DNA of 61,614 nucleotides from Bryobacterales bacterium (GTDB lineage Bacteria; Acidobacteriota; Terriglobia; Bryobacterales; Bryobacteraceae): positions 1 to 61,614 of the forward strand of contig CANFEY010000024.1 of assembly GCA_947446025.1 (NCBI GenBank), given 5' to 3'. Under the pieces are notes generated by a model. That model had not been told where the DNA came from, did no database searches, and saw only the letters and a list, made by a program, of their open reading frames with translations. Positions 15,527 through 24,989 of the stretch are shown here, piece after piece; positions within the stretch are counted from its first letter, which is position 1, and each line of letters starts with the position of its first letter. Position numbers and translations under genes: made by a program.

Positions 15527-17562
15527 AATTCCTCTGCTAGCTTGGTGGGCATGAACGGGGTTTCGGTGGTTTTCGAGGACTGGGTGCCGGAGAGGATGCC
15601 TAGCCAGACTCGGATGGAGTCTATTAGGATCAGCGCTACCAGGAAGAGGAACACTCCGGTTACGCCGGCGTCTAGTCTGGCGTTGAAGATCAGCGTCGCG
15701 GTGGTGGGACCTTGCACTCCGGCGGCTAGCGCGTTGGCCTGGGCCAGGAACCCAACAGCCGGCAACGGCGAAAAAATCTTCTGCCAGCCTGCCGTGAAGC
15801 AGACCACCACCAGCCACGCCAGCGGAAGGCACGTGATCCATATATATTTCGTGCCGTGCATCTTTAAGAGGATCGTCGTGGCAACACAAAGAGCAACCGC
15901 CGCCAGCAATTGGTTCGCGATGCCGAAGAGCGGCCACAGCGAATTGATGCCCCCCAACGGGTCCAGGACGCCTTGGTAGAGGAAGTAGCCCCACGCCGCG
16001 ACAATCACCGCGCTGGTCCCCAGCATGCCGGGTAACCAATTCGTCCGGCCGAGTTTGGGCGAGATGTGGCCCAGCAGGTCTTGCAGCATGAAGCGGCCGA
16101 CGCGGGTTCCGGCGTCGAGGGTGGTCAGGATGAACAGCACCTCGAACATGATCGCGAAGTGATACCAGAAGGCCATGACCGCTTGCCCGCCGCCGGTTTG
16201 CACGAAAATCTGCGCCATGCCGAGCGCAAGCGATGGAGCCCCGCCGGTGCGGTAGAAGAGGCTCTGCTCACCAACGCTGGTGGCTAGCGTGGACATCTCC
16301 GCAGTGCTGACCGGGAAACCCCAGTTCGAGATGGTGGCGACGGCGGCATCAGGGGTGGCTCCGACGATTCCGGCGGGCGAGTTGACCGCGAAGTAGACTC
16401 CGGGGTGCAGCGAAGCGGCGGCGATCAGCGCCATGACGGCCACGAAGCTCTCGAGCAGCATCGATCCATACCCCACCCCGTGCGCGTGCCGTTCCCGAGC
16501 CAACAGCTTAGGTGTAGTTCCCGAAGAGATCAGCGAGTGGAAGCCTGACACGGCTCCGCAGGCGATGGTGATGAAGCAGAAGGGGAAAATTTTCCCGGCG
16601 AAGATGGGGCCCGTGCCGTCAGTAAATCTGGTGAAGGGGGGCATTTGGAGCTCGGGGCGAAGGAAGATGATTCCGGCTCCGAGCATGACGACGACGCCGA
16701 GCTTGACGAAGGTGCTGAGGTAGTCGCGCGGGGCGAGCAGGAGCCAGACCGGCAGAGCGCTGGCGAAGAATCCGTAGATGATGAGCGCGAAACACAGCGC
16801 CAGGCCGGAGTAGGTGAACATCGGGGCCCAGGTCGCGGATTCACTGACGGCCTGTCCGCCAAAGATGCCCGCCATGATGAGCACGAAGCCGATCAGCGAT
16901 GCTTCGAGGACTTTGCCGGGGCGCCAGTAGCGCAGGTAGAGTCCCATGAAGATCGCGGTGGGCATGGTGGCGGCGATGGTGAAAGTCCCCCAGGGGCTGC
17001 CCTTGAGCGTGTTGACGACCACCAGCCCGATTACCGCGAGAAGGATGATCATGATCAGCAGGACGGTGATGAGGGCGGTGAAGCCGCCCACCTTGCCGAT
17101 CTCTTCGCGGGCCATCTGGCCCAGCGACTTTCCGTCGCGGCGGATGGAGCAGAAGAGGATGACGAAGTCCTGGATGGCTCCGCCGAGCACGCAGCCGACC
17201 ACGATCCACAGGAACCCCGGCAAGTAGCCGAACTGGGCGGCGAGCGTGGGTCCGACGAGTGGGCCGGGTCCCGCGATGGCGGCGAAGTGGTGGCCGAAGA
17301 CGATCCACTTGTTGGTGGGTTCGAAGTCGTGGCCGTCGCGGAGGCGTTCGGCAGGCGTGGCCCGGGTGTCATCAAGGGCCATCACCTTGGCGGCGATGAA
17401 GGCGGCGTAGAAGCGGTAGCCGATGAGGTAGGTGCAGACGGCGGCGACCACCAGCCAAGTGGAGTTGACCGGTTCCCCCTGGCTCTGGGCGATGACACCC
17501 ATGCAGACGGCGGCGGCGAGCGCGATGAGCGCCCATAGAATGCGTGCGAGGTTACGTGGCAT
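15523..17562 (-). CDS. cstA: CstA-type peptide/pyruvate transporter
   Basis: 679 residues with about 16 hydrophobic segments. Typical CstA motifs are present: TNKWIVFGHHFAAIAGPGPLVGP early in the chain and SGTTPKLLARERHAHGVGYG in the middle. The family imports peptides or pyruvate during carbon starvation. The ATG at 17562 places the start just before the first membrane helix; an upstream in-frame codon adds only 16 unlikely residues. Followed by its small YbdD partner. Confidence 0.9.
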   Translation of the reverse strand: MPRNLARILWALIALAAAVCMGVIAQSQGEPVNSTWLVVAAVCTYLIGYRFYAAFIAAKVMALDDTRATPAERLRDGHDFEPTNKWIVFGHHFAAIAGPGPLVGPTLAAQFGYLPGFLWIVVGCVLGGAIQDFVILFCSIRRDGKSLGQMAREEIGKVGGFTALITVLLIMIILLAVIGLVVVNTLKGSPWGTFTIAATMPTAIFMGLYLRYWRPGKVLEASLIGFVLIMAGIFGGQAVSESATWAPMFTYSGLALCFALIIYGFFASALPVWLLLAPRDYLSTFVKLGVVVMLGAGIIFLRPELQMPPFTRFTDGTGPIFAGKIFPFCFITIACGAVSGFHSLISSGTTPKLLARERHAHGVGYGSMLLESFVAVMALIAAASLHPGVYFAVNSPAGIVGATPDAAVATISNWGFPVSTAEMSTLATSVGEQSLFYRTGGAPSLALGMAQIFVQTGGGQAVMAFWYHFAIMFEVLFILTTLDAGTRVGRFMLQDLLGHISPKLGRTNWLPGMLGTSAVIVAAWGYFLYQGVLDPLGGINSLWPLFGIANQLLAAVALCVATTILLKMHGTKYIWITCLPLAWLVVVCFTAGWQKIFSPLPAVGFLAQANALAAGVQGPTTATLIFNARLDAGVTGVFLFLVALILIDSIRVWLGILSGTQSSKTTETPFMPTKLAEEL

Positions 17563-17663
17563 GACCTCAGAATATGATCGCGCAGATTGAGCAGGGGCGG
17601 GGTCAGGCAAGCCCTGGTCTCAATGTTGGGGACGGGATTCCGATAAGAGCGGTGGAGTTGAAT

Positions 17664-18860
17664 GTGTCTCAGCCTGGTCCACTGCGAATTCTTCTGATCT
17701 GTCCGGATGAGCCGCTGCGCGAGGATGTTGGCGCGGTCTTGGCGGAACTGGGGCGGGAGGTGGTGCTGAGCCATGCAGTGGCGGCGTACCCTTCGGGCGG
17801 TGACTTGGCACGCGCGTTGCGCACATTTTCACCACAGGTGGTTTTTCTGAGTTTTGAGCAGGTGGAGACGGCGACCGCAGTGATGCGGTTTCTGGAATCG
17901 GAGGCGAATGGGCTGCCAGTGGTGGGGCTATATGGGGTGGCGAATCCGGCTTTGTTGTTGCAGGCGTTGCGGGCCGGTGCGCGGGAGTTTTTGACTCGCC
18001 CGTTTGAGCGTGAGCAGATGGCCGGGGTCCTGCAGGCCGTTCGGGCGCTGCTGCGCAGCGCGCCGCTCGCTTATGCGGCGACGGAGCACATCTATTCCTT
18101 CCTGCCTTCCAAGCCGGGGGTGGGTACCAGCACGGTTGCTCTAAATATCAGTGCGGCGATGGCGCGGGAGCAGAACTTGAAGGTGCTGCTCACTGACATG
18201 GATTTGAGTTGCGGCATCATCCGCTTCCTGCTGAAACTGCCACAGGACTTGTCGATTGTGGATGCGCTAGCCCGCGCGGCCGAAATGGACACGACGCTTT
18301 GGCCGCAACTGGTGGCGCATCGTGATGGGATGGACGTTCTTCATTCCGGGGGCGTAAATCCCCAGGCCTTTATGGATACAACGCAGCTGCAGGGTCTGAT
18401 CGATTTTGCGCGGTGCAACTAAAACGCACTGTTTTTCGATCTGTCGGGCAACATGGAACGCCACTCGCTGCAGATCATGCAGGAATCAAAGTTGGTGTTT
18501 CTGGTCTGCAACCCGGAGCAAGGCTCCCTATTTCTTGCCCGGGAGAAGATCGAGTTCTTGCAGAGCATGGGTCTAGGGGACCGGGTATGGGTGATCTTGA
18601 ACCGGGCAGACCAGGCGCTGGCGATTCCCCAGGAAGGAGCGGAGGAATTCCTGGGTGTTCCAGTGGCGGCAAAGTTTTCAGACGATACCTTCTGGGTGCG
18701 CCTGGCGGAGGCCGGTGCCAGTTCCGTGGTCGGCAGCGGAAAAGGGAAGGCATCAAAACTGGCGCGGGAGTTTAGAGAGTTTTCGCGGGCGTTGATCCTG
18801 AATTCCCGGGGTGGAGGCGGGACGCCGGTTGACGAGGGATCGATGCTGGCGGTGGCCTGA
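17664..18860 (+). pseudogene. CpaE/TadZ-like ATPase interrupted by an in-frame stop
   Basis: The gene reads from GTG 17664 (GGAG six bases upstream) through a receiver-like N-domain (LRILLICPDEPLRE), a MinD/ParA-like ATPase with the atypical P-loop FLPSKPGVGTSTVALN, and a normal C-terminus. At codon 253 there is a TAA (18420-18422): the sequence gives RCN-stop-NALFFDLSGN where the intact neighbour at 18998 has RRNYEALVFDMSGN. One base change from a Tyr codon explains it; the frame is otherwise intact for 146 more codons. Two shortened proteins could in theory be made. Confidence 0.75.
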
Positions 18861-18997
18861 GGCAGCTTAGGGTGTTCGCCCGAGAGCAGCCTAGGTGAAA
18901 TCTCCGGGAAGTAAGGCGAGTTCCCGCCGCCAAGTCGGGCGGATGGAGGATTGTCCCATAGGGGGCAAAGCCGTAGGCTCGTATTGAGGACACAAGT
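18861..18997 (+). other. Leader region of the intact CpaE-like gene
   Basis: 137 bp without a gene. Two hairpins are visible: CCGCC/GGCGG with a 6-nt loop (18927-18942) and AGCC-GTA-GGCT (18969-18979), the latter within a GGCAAAGCC context. Some structured leader RNA is possible. GAGGA at about 18986 serves as ribosome binding site for the GTG at 18998. Confidence 0.35.
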
Positions 18998-20197
18998 GTG
19001 TTGAGGACCATCATCATTAGCCCAGAGCCGGGAATCGGGGAGCGTCTTGGGGAAGCCCTGTCGGGTTTTGACGGGGCGGTGCAGTTGTGCCGGGTTGTGG
19101 ACAAGTATCCCGATGGCAGTGAGCTGGCGCGGATTTTGCGGGCGCACGCGCCGGAAGTGATCTTTCTGAGTTTCGAGGATACTCAGCGCGCCGTGGCCAC
19201 TGTAAGGTATCTGGAATCACAAAGCGCAGGGCTACAGATTATTGCGTTCAACGCCGTTTGCGATGCCACTCACTTGCGCGAGAGCATGCGTGCGGGCGTG
19301 CGGGAGTTCCTCACGGACCCCTTTGATGAGGAGACGGTACGGGACGCTCTGCGCAACGTGAACATGCAGCTGCAGAAGAAGCCGCCGGTGTATGAGTCGA
19401 CGAATCAGATCGTGTCGTTCCTGCCATCGAAGGCGGGTGCAGGTTGCACCACCTTGGCGATGAACATTAGCGCGGCGATGGCGCGGGGCAAAGAGGGGAC
19501 GCTACTGCTGACGGACCTCGACCTGAACTCCGGTATGTTGCGCTTCCTGATGAAACTGGCGAACGAGTATTCGCTTTCGGACGCGGTGGAGATGTCGGCG
19601 GCGATGGACGAGAACATCTGGCCTCAGTTGATCACCTCCAAGTTCGGGATGGATGTTTTGCACGCCGGCCGGGTCAATCCGAATATTCGGGTGGAGCCGA
19701 CGCAAGTGCAGAGCCTGATCCAGTTCATGCGCCGGAACTACGAAGCGCTGGTGTTTGACATGTCGGGCAATCTGGAGCGCTACTCGATTGAAGTGATGCA
19801 GGAATCGCGGCGGGTGTTTCTGGTGTGCACACCGGAGATTCCATCGCTGCATCTGGCCCGGGAAAAGATGGGTTTCCTCAAGACGCTTGGCGTGGACTCC
19901 AAGGTGTCCCTGCTGCTGAACCGCGTGCAGAAGAAGCCTCCGTTTACAGTCGCGCAGGTGGAGGAACTGGTGGGTGCCACAGTGGCGGCCTCGTTCTCCA
20001 ACGACTACTTCGCAGTGAGCCGCGCCACGACGGCGGGCCAGGCTCTGGACCCGCAGTCGGTGATCGGGCAGCAATGCGCGGCGTTCGCGGCGGGACTTTT
20101 CGACCGGCGGCCACCGGTGGCCACGGGCGAGAAAAAAAGCAAGAAATTCCTGGAATACTTCAACGTCGGCGCGCAGCAGCTTGCATCGCAGGACTGA
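18998..20197 (+). CDS. CpaE/TadZ-like pilus-assembly ATPase
   Basis: 399 residues, complete. Residues 1-125 form a receiver-like fold (TIIISPEPGIGERLGEALSG, FDEETVRDALRNV). Residues about 135-380 form a MinD/ParA-type ATPase with the deviant P-loop FLPSKAGAGCTTLAMN, keeping the signature Lys, and LLLTDLDLNSGMLRF as switch region. In the CpaE/TadZ branch such proteins direct the Tad pilus secretion machine to its site. No other Tad genes are in the window. It follows a broken paralogue, a tandem duplication. GTG start with GAGGA upstream. Confidence 0.8.
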   Translation: MLRTIIISPEPGIGERLGEALSGFDGAVQLCRVVDKYPDGSELARILRAHAPEVIFLSFEDTQRAVATVRYLESQSAGLQIIAFNAVCDATHLRESMRAGVREFLTDPFDEETVRDALRNVNMQLQKKPPVYESTNQIVSFLPSKAGAGCTTLAMNISAAMARGKEGTLLLTDLDLNSGMLRFLMKLANEYSLSDAVEMSAAMDENIWPQLITSKFGMDVLHAGRVNPNIRVEPTQVQSLIQFMRRNYEALVFDMSGNLERYSIEVMQESRRVFLVCTPEIPSLHLAREKMGFLKTLGVDSKVSLLLNRVQKKPPFTVAQVEELVGATVAASFSNDYFAVSRATTAGQALDPQSVIGQQCAAFAAGLFDRRPPVATGEKKSKKFLEYFNVGAQQLASQD

Positions 20198-20258
20198 ACC
20201 CATTTCCATCGAAGGAGCGTGGCGAAAAGCCAGCCACGCTATACTTGAGATGGGAGCC

Positions 20259-21230
20259 ATGTCACCTACGCAGCTCAAACACTTTATCCGCAAGCAGGCA
20301 AGCCTGCAACTGATGGTCGCGATGGAAAGCGGCGAAGAGACCACGCTGGTGGGCGGGCAGGCCGTGCTCGAAGGCGTCATGATGCGCGCCCCTCACAGCT
20401 ACGCCATCACCGTGCGCAGGTCCAACGGCGAGTACGCCACGGACCAGCAGGCCATCCCCCGCATGTCGGAAAAGTATCCGATCTTCAAGTACCCCATTCT
20501 CCGCGGACTCGGCACGCTCGGCCAAGCCATGCAACTCGGCTTCAAGGCGCTCACCTTCTCCACGGACGTCATGATGCAGGAAGCCGACCCGGATATGAAA
20601 CAGAAGCCGGTGCCCGCGTGGTTCGGCATCATTCAGATGCTGATGCCGGTGGCCTTTTTCCTCTTTATGTATAAGTTCGTGCCGCTGTATCTGGCGGAGC
20701 AAATCGCCACCACGCGGCTCAGCATCAACCTGTGGGACGGCGCGATCCGCCTGCTGATCTTCCTGGCCTTCATGTTCGGTATTTCCAAGGTCAAAGATTT
20801 CAAGCGCATGTTCGAGTATCATGGCGCGGAACATAAGGTCGTCTTCAATTTTGAATCCGGCAAGCCGGTCAACACCGCCACCGCGCAATCTTTCACGACG
20901 TTTCATCCGCGCTGCGGGACAAGCTTCTTGATGGTGTTGATGATTCTGTCGATTGCCGTCTACGCGTTCCTGCCCATCGACGGCTTTGTGCCGAAGCTCA
21001 TCGCGCGGATCGTCGGATTGCCCTTCGTCATCGGCATCAGTTACGAACTCATCCGCTTTGCCGCGCGCAAGCCCGGGGCGCTGCTGAGTTTGATGACGGT
21101 TCCGGGGTTGCTGCTGCAGCGCATCACTACACAGCCGCCGGATGACAGCGAAGTCGACGTCGCCATCCGGTCCCTCAATGACGCCATGGAACTCGAAGCC
21201 AAACAGGGCGGCCAGCTCGTAATCGCGTAA
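20259..21230 (+). CDS. DUF1385 membrane protein
   Basis: 323 residues from ATG 20259; other in-frame ATGs at 20250 and 20313 are possible and none has a good ribosome binding site. The DUF1385 hallmark [19 protein letters not shown] is near residue 28. Several membrane helices follow and the conserved [13 protein letters not shown] and [10 protein letters not shown] motifs lie in the middle. Function unknown; the family is commonly encoded directly upstream of prfA and prmC, as here (14 nt gap), so a link with translation or envelope synthesis is inferred only from context. Confidence 0.85.
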   Translation: MSPTQLKHFIRKQASLQLMVAMESGEETTLVGGQAVLEGVMMRAPHSYAITVRRSNGEYATDQQAIPRMSEKYPIFKYPILRGLGTLGQAMQLGFKALTFSTDVMMQEADPDMKQKPVPAWFGIIQMLMPVAFFLFMYKFVPLYLAEQIATTRLSINLWDGAIRLLIFLAFMFGISKVKDFKRMFEYHGAEHKVVFNFESGKPVNTATAQSFTTFHPRCGTSFLMVLMILSIAVYAFLPIDGFVPKLIARIVGLPFVIGISYELIRFAARKPGALLSLMTVPGLLLQRITTQPPDDSEVDVAIRSLNDAMELEAKQGGQLVIA

Positions 21231-21244
21231 ACAAGGACCCTTCC

Positions 21245-22324
21245 GTGCAATTTCAGAACAGACTCGAAGAAGTCGAACGCCGCTATGACGAATTGACGGC
21301 GCAGATGGCCGATCCCGCCGTCATCAGCGATTCCGCGCAATACCGCAAGGTCTCGAAGGCCCAGAGCGACCTGTTCGACCAGGTCACGAAGTACCGCGAA
21401 TGGAAGTTCGCCTACAAAAATCTCGCCGAAGCCCGCCTCATGCTGGCCGAGACCGACCCCGAACTCAAGGCGATGGCCCAGGAAGAAATCGCCCGCCTGG
21501 AGCCCGACCTTGCCCGTTATGAGGAAGAGTTGAAGATCCTGCTTCTGCCCAAGGATCCCAACGACGAGAAGAACTGCGTACTCGAAATCCGCGCCGGCAC
21601 CGGCGGCGATGAGGCCACGCTGTTCGCCGACGAAGTCTTCCGTATGTATCTCCGCTACGCCGAACTGCATCACTGGAAGGTGGAAATCACCTCGCAAAGT
21701 GAGTCCTCCGTCGGCGGACTCAAAGAAGTCATCGCCCTTATCAGCGGCGACAAAGTATACAGCCACCTCAAATACGAAAGCGGTGTCCACCGTGTCCAAC
21801 GAGTTCCGCAAACCGAAACCCAAGGCCGCGTTCACACCTCCGCCATTACCGTGGCTGTCCTGCCGGAAGCGGACGAAGTCGAAATCAAGCTCGAAGCCAA
21901 GGACGTCCGCGTCGATACGTTCTGTTCGTCGGGACCCGGCGGACAAAGCGTAAACACCACCTACTCGGCCGTCCGCCTGACGCACTTGCCCACCGGCACC
22001 ATCGTCAGCTGCCAGGACGAGAAGTCGCAGATCAAGAACCGCGCGAAAGCCGAGCGCGTGCTGCGCAGCCGCCTCTACGAGATCGAGCTCGACAAACAAA
22101 ACGCGGCCATCGGAGCCGAGCGCAAGAGCCAAGTGGGCAGCGGTGACCGCAGCGAGAAGATCCGCACCTACAACTTTCCGCAGAACCGCCTCACCGATCA
22201 CCGCATCGGCCTCACGCTGCACCAACTCGACCTAGTCATGCAGGGCAAGATCGAACAGATCATCGACGCGCTCACCACGCACTATCAGACCGAAAAGATG
22301 AAAGAGCAGAGCGAGGCCGCTTGA
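21245..22324 (+). CDS. prfA: Peptide chain release factor 1
   Basis: 359 residues, normal length. The catalytic GGQ sits in [20 protein letters not shown], and the N-terminal coiled domain and stop-codon recognition region are complete. It releases nascent chains at UAA and UAG. GTG start. Its TGA stop overlaps the TTG start of prmC, the enzyme that methylates the GGQ glutamine, so the pair is translationally coupled. Confidence 0.95.
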   Translation: MQFQNRLEEVERRYDELTAQMADPAVISDSAQYRKVSKAQSDLFDQVTKYREWKFAYKNLAEARLMLAETDPELKAMAQEEIARLEPDLARYEEELKILLLPKDPNDEKNCVLEIRAGTGGDEATLFADEVFRMYLRYAELHHWKVEITSQSESSVGGLKEVIALISGDKVYSHLKYESGVHRVQRVPQTETQGRVHTSAITVAVLPEADEVEIKLEAKDVRVDTFCSSGPGGQSVNTTYSAVRLTHLPTGTIVSCQDEKSQIKNRAKAERVLRSRLYEIELDKQNAAIGAERKSQVGSGDRSEKIRTYNFPQNRLTDHRIGLTLHQLDLVMQGKIEQIIDALTTHYQTEKMKEQSEAA

Positions 22325-23139
22325 CGCTGAAGACCGCACTCCTCCAGGGCGTCAAGCTCTTGGGAGATGCCGGTATCATAGAGCCCCGCCTCACAGCCGA
22401 AGTTCTCCTAGCCCACGCCACGCAGCACGACCGCGTGTGGCTCACTGCGCATTCCGATGAAGAACTCATCGAGCTGTGGTGGATCCACTACGGCCGCTAC
22501 CTCCACCAGCGCCGCGAAGGCACGCCCACGCAGTACATCACCGGCAAACAGGAATTCTACGGCCGCGAATTCCACGTCACCCCGGACGTCCTCATCCCGC
22601 GCCCGGAGACTGAGCACTTGATCGAAGCGGCTTTGGCAGGCGAAACCGCCTGCCCTACCTCAATCCTCGATGTCGGCACTGGCTCGGGGGCTATCGCCAT
22701 CACCCTAGCGCTCGAAACCCAAGCCCAAGTGACCGCCACCGACATCTCCCCCGCCGCCCTCCGTGTAGCCGAAGAAAACGCGAGCCGCCTGGGAGCCGAG
22801 GTCAACTTCCAAGAATGCGACCTCATCCCCGAGGGCAGCAAGTTCGACCTGATCGTCTCCAACCCGCCCTACGTCGCCCTCACCGAGTCACTCCCCCGCG
22901 AAGTCCGCGACCACGAACCCCACCTCGCCCTCTACGCAGGCCAAGACGGCCTAGCCATCTACCGCCGCCTAATCCCCGCCGCCGCGCGAGCGCTCAACCC
23001 CGGCGGCCGCCTCATCGTGGAGATCGGCTCAACCCAAGCCGAAGCCGTCCGTGAGATGCTGAGTGCGTGGACGAACGTGCGTATCCTGAACGACCTCGCG
23101 GGCTTGCCGAGAGTGGCCACCGCACGTATTTCCACCTAG
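22321..23139 (+). CDS. prmC: Release factor glutamine methyltransferase
   Basis: 272 residues starting with TTG inside the prfA stop. The N-terminal helical domain ends near [13 protein letters not shown], and the SAM-binding motif [13 protein letters not shown] and catalytic NPPY (VSNPPYVAL) are intact. It methylates the GGQ glutamine of release factors. The interdomain linker (AGETACPTS) is encoded by a hairpin repeat. The end overlaps the start of dinB by 73 nt. Confidence 0.93.
   Translation: MTLKTALLQGVKLLGDAGIIEPRLTAEVLLAHATQHDRVWLTAHSDEELIELWWIHYGRYLHQRREGTPTQYITGKQEFYGREFHVTPDVLIPRPETEHLIEAALAGETACPTSILDVGTGSGAIAITLALETQAQVTATDISPAALRVAEENASRLGAEVNFQECDLIPEGSKFDLIVSNPPYVALTESLPREVRDHEPHLALYAGQDGLAIYRRLIPAAARALNPGGRLIVEIGSTQAEAVREMLSAWTNVRILNDLAGLPRVATARIST
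22635..22660 (+). repeat. REP-like palindrome inside prmC
   Basis: GGCAGGCG-AAAC-CGCCTGCC forms a perfect 8-bp hairpin followed by CTACCT. It lies in frame in the linker between the helical domain and the SAM domain of prmC. The shape and tail match the element in the kinase gene at 9298-9323. Confidence 0.5.
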
Positions 23140-24353
23140 ACATGGACGCGTTCTTCGTCTCGGTAGAAGAACTCTTCGACCCCTCCCTCAAAGGCAAGCC
23201 CGTGGTCGTCGGCGGCAAGGCGGACCAGCGCGGCGTCGTCTCCGCGGCATCCTACGCCGCGCGCAAGTTCGGCGTCCACTCCGCGATGCCGCTGCGCACC
23301 GCGCACAAGCTCTGCCCGCAGGCAATCTTCGTCGAAGGCCACCGCGAGCGCTACAGCGAATACTCGCGACGTGTCTACGAAGTGCTGCAACGCTTCACGC
23401 CGCGTGTGGAGATGGCATCCATCGATGAAGCCTACCTCGACATGACGGGTACGGAGCGGCTGCATGGACCGCCGCTGGAGGCCGCGCACAAGTTGCACAA
23501 TGCGGTGACCGAGGCCACGAAGTTGAACTGCTCCATTGGCATCGCTACGTCGCGACTGGTGGCGAAGGTGTCCTCGGATCAGGCCAAGCCCAATGGTGTG
23601 CTGTGGATCGTGCCGGGGCAAGAGGCCGACTTCCTCGCGCCGCTCGACATCCGCAAGATTCCCGGCGTGGGCAAGGTGACTGAGCAGAACATGCACGCCT
23701 GCGGCATCCGCAAAGTGGGCGACCTCGCCAAGCTGGGCGCGGCGTTCGTGGAGCAGCGGTTCGGCCAGTGGGGACTGGCGCTGGCGGGTAAGGCGCGCGG
23801 GCTTGATGCAGGCGGGTGGTTCGACGGCGAGATCGGCGACGGGCACGACCCCAAGTCCGTCAGTCACGAACACACCTTCATGACCGACACGGCGGACGCG
23901 GATCAACTCGACTCCATGCTCACGAAGCTCTCTGAAAAAGTCGCCCGCCGGTTGCGGGACCATGGCGTGTTCTCGCGCACCGTGCAGATCAAGCTGCGTT
24001 ATTCGGACTTCACTACCTTCACCCGCTCGAAGACCCTCGACCACGCGACGCAAATCGACACCGAGCTAGCCGAAGCCGCCCGCGCGCTCTTCCACAAGTC
24101 CTGGACCAAGCAACCCGTCCGCCTGCTCGGCGTATACGCGCAGCAGTTCGAGGCGAACGAGGGCCAGACCAGCCTCATCGCCGAACCGCGCACCGACGGC
24201 TGGCGGAAGGCTCTGGCGGCAGTGGACAAGATCCGCGGCAAGTACGGCGACGACGGCATCGTGTCGCTTGCCGCGGGGATGTCTGCGCAGTTCCGCGCGA
24301 AGGTGCATGAGAACCCCGAGAATCTCCCCGGCAAGGAACCGGCCAAGAAGTAG
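23067..24353 (+). CDS. dinB: DNA polymerase IV (Y family)
   Basis: 428 residues. Palm motifs [15 protein letters not shown] and the catalytic SIDEAYLDMTG are intact; a helix-hairpin-helix (IPGVGKVTEQNMHACGI) and the little-finger domain follow. It carries out translesion synthesis. The metal-binding Asp25 lies before the first ATG (23142), so the gene must start upstream. The only in-frame candidate is GTG 23067, giving a 73-nt overlap with prmC. The overlap makes coupling with prmC translation likely. Confidence 0.9.
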   Translation: MDERAYPERPRGLAESGHRTYFHLDMDAFFVSVEELFDPSLKGKPVVVGGKADQRGVVSAASYAARKFGVHSAMPLRTAHKLCPQAIFVEGHRERYSEYSRRVYEVLQRFTPRVEMASIDEAYLDMTGTERLHGPPLEAAHKLHNAVTEATKLNCSIGIATSRLVAKVSSDQAKPNGVLWIVPGQEADFLAPLDIRKIPGVGKVTEQNMHACGIRKVGDLAKLGAAFVEQRFGQWGLALAGKARGLDAGGWFDGEIGDGHDPKSVSHEHTFMTDTADADQLDSMLTKLSEKVARRLRDHGVFSRTVQIKLRYSDFTTFTRSKTLDHATQIDTELAEAARALFHKSWTKQPVRLLGVYAQQFEANEGQTSLIAEPRTDGWRKALAAVDKIRGKYGDDGIVSLAAGMSAQFRAKVHENPENLPGKEPAKK

Positions 24354-24389
24354 CAAGGGACTGCCCGCATGACGCGCTCAGCTCAGGGG

Positions 24390-24980
24390 TTAGAACCGGA
24401 AAACCAAGCCGCCGCTGGCGACTACGTTGTGTTGGCCGCCGCGTAAGGAAGATAGGTTGAGGGCGGGCGAGCCAGTGTAGAAGTTACGCACTTCGCCGCG
24501 CACGGCGAACCACTTGAGGACGCGAATATCCACGCCGCCGCCGTATTGAAACGCTCCGCGCGTCAGGTGTCTGGGGGCGGGGTTCGCAGCTCCGGCTACG
24601 GTTGAGGTGCTCTGTTCGTACAGCGCGTAGCCGCCGCCGATGGCTGCATAGGGCTGAATGCGGCCGTTCGGATTGAGCTTCAGGCGGAGGCCGGGGGTGA
24701 TGTAGAGGCTGGCGAAGTCGCGGGTGAGGAATGAGGCTCCGCTGACTTGCCGCAGCGGGTTGGCCAGGAAGTGGACTTCCCCCGAGAGTGCCACGGCGCT
24801 GTTCCCCCAGAGCCGGTAGCCGTAGTTCACTTGCAGGGCCTTGCCGCTGGTGGTGCGGACGTTGACCGCGGTCTTGAGGTCGTTGGCGGTGCTGCCCAGC
24901 GTGAAGGCGAGTTCATGCTTCTGCGCCCAGGCCGGTGCGGCGAGCGCCAATAGTCCGAGTGCAATGAGTGTGCGTTTCAT
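24390..24980 (-). CDS. Outer-membrane beta-barrel protein
   Basis: 196 residues with a signal peptide (MKRTLIALGLLALAAPAWAQ). The rest alternates hydrophobic and polar residues in about eight strands and ends with aromatic GGLVFRF, the usual C-terminal signal for outer-membrane assembly. It fits the small OmpA-like barrel type. Ligand or partner unknown. Encoded 9 nt after the YceI-like gene on the same strand. Confidence 0.75.
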   Translation of the reverse strand: MKRTLIALGLLALAAPAWAQKHELAFTLGSTANDLKTAVNVRTTSGKALQVNYGYRLWGNSAVALSGEVHFLANPLRQVSGASFLTRDFASLYITPGLRLKLNPNGRIQPYAAIGGGYALYEQSTSTVAGAANPAPRHLTRGAFQYGGGVDIRVLKWFAVRGEVRNFYTGSPALNLSSLRGGQHNVVASGGLVFRF

Positions 24981-24989
24981 AGTCTCCTT

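Noticed and set aside
16645-17538. Long plus-strand frame opposite cstA, rich in Asp, Glu and Gly
   Set aside because: It is the antisense shadow of a GC-rich membrane protein with intact motifs; the composition is typical of such shadows. The same holds for the long frames opposite the flavoprotein (26819-27568) and the PKS (27942-28967).
18861-18997. c-di-GMP riboswitch annotation
   Set aside because: Only a short GGCAAAGCC stretch fits; the two-helix fold with its GNRA tetraloop and receptor cannot be drawn.
18134-19460. Missing P-loop Lys in the two CpaE-like ATPases as a sign of inactivity
   Set aside because: KPGVGTST and KAGAGCTT are variants seen in the CpaE/TadZ branch, in which the signature Lys is kept and the second one is often absent.
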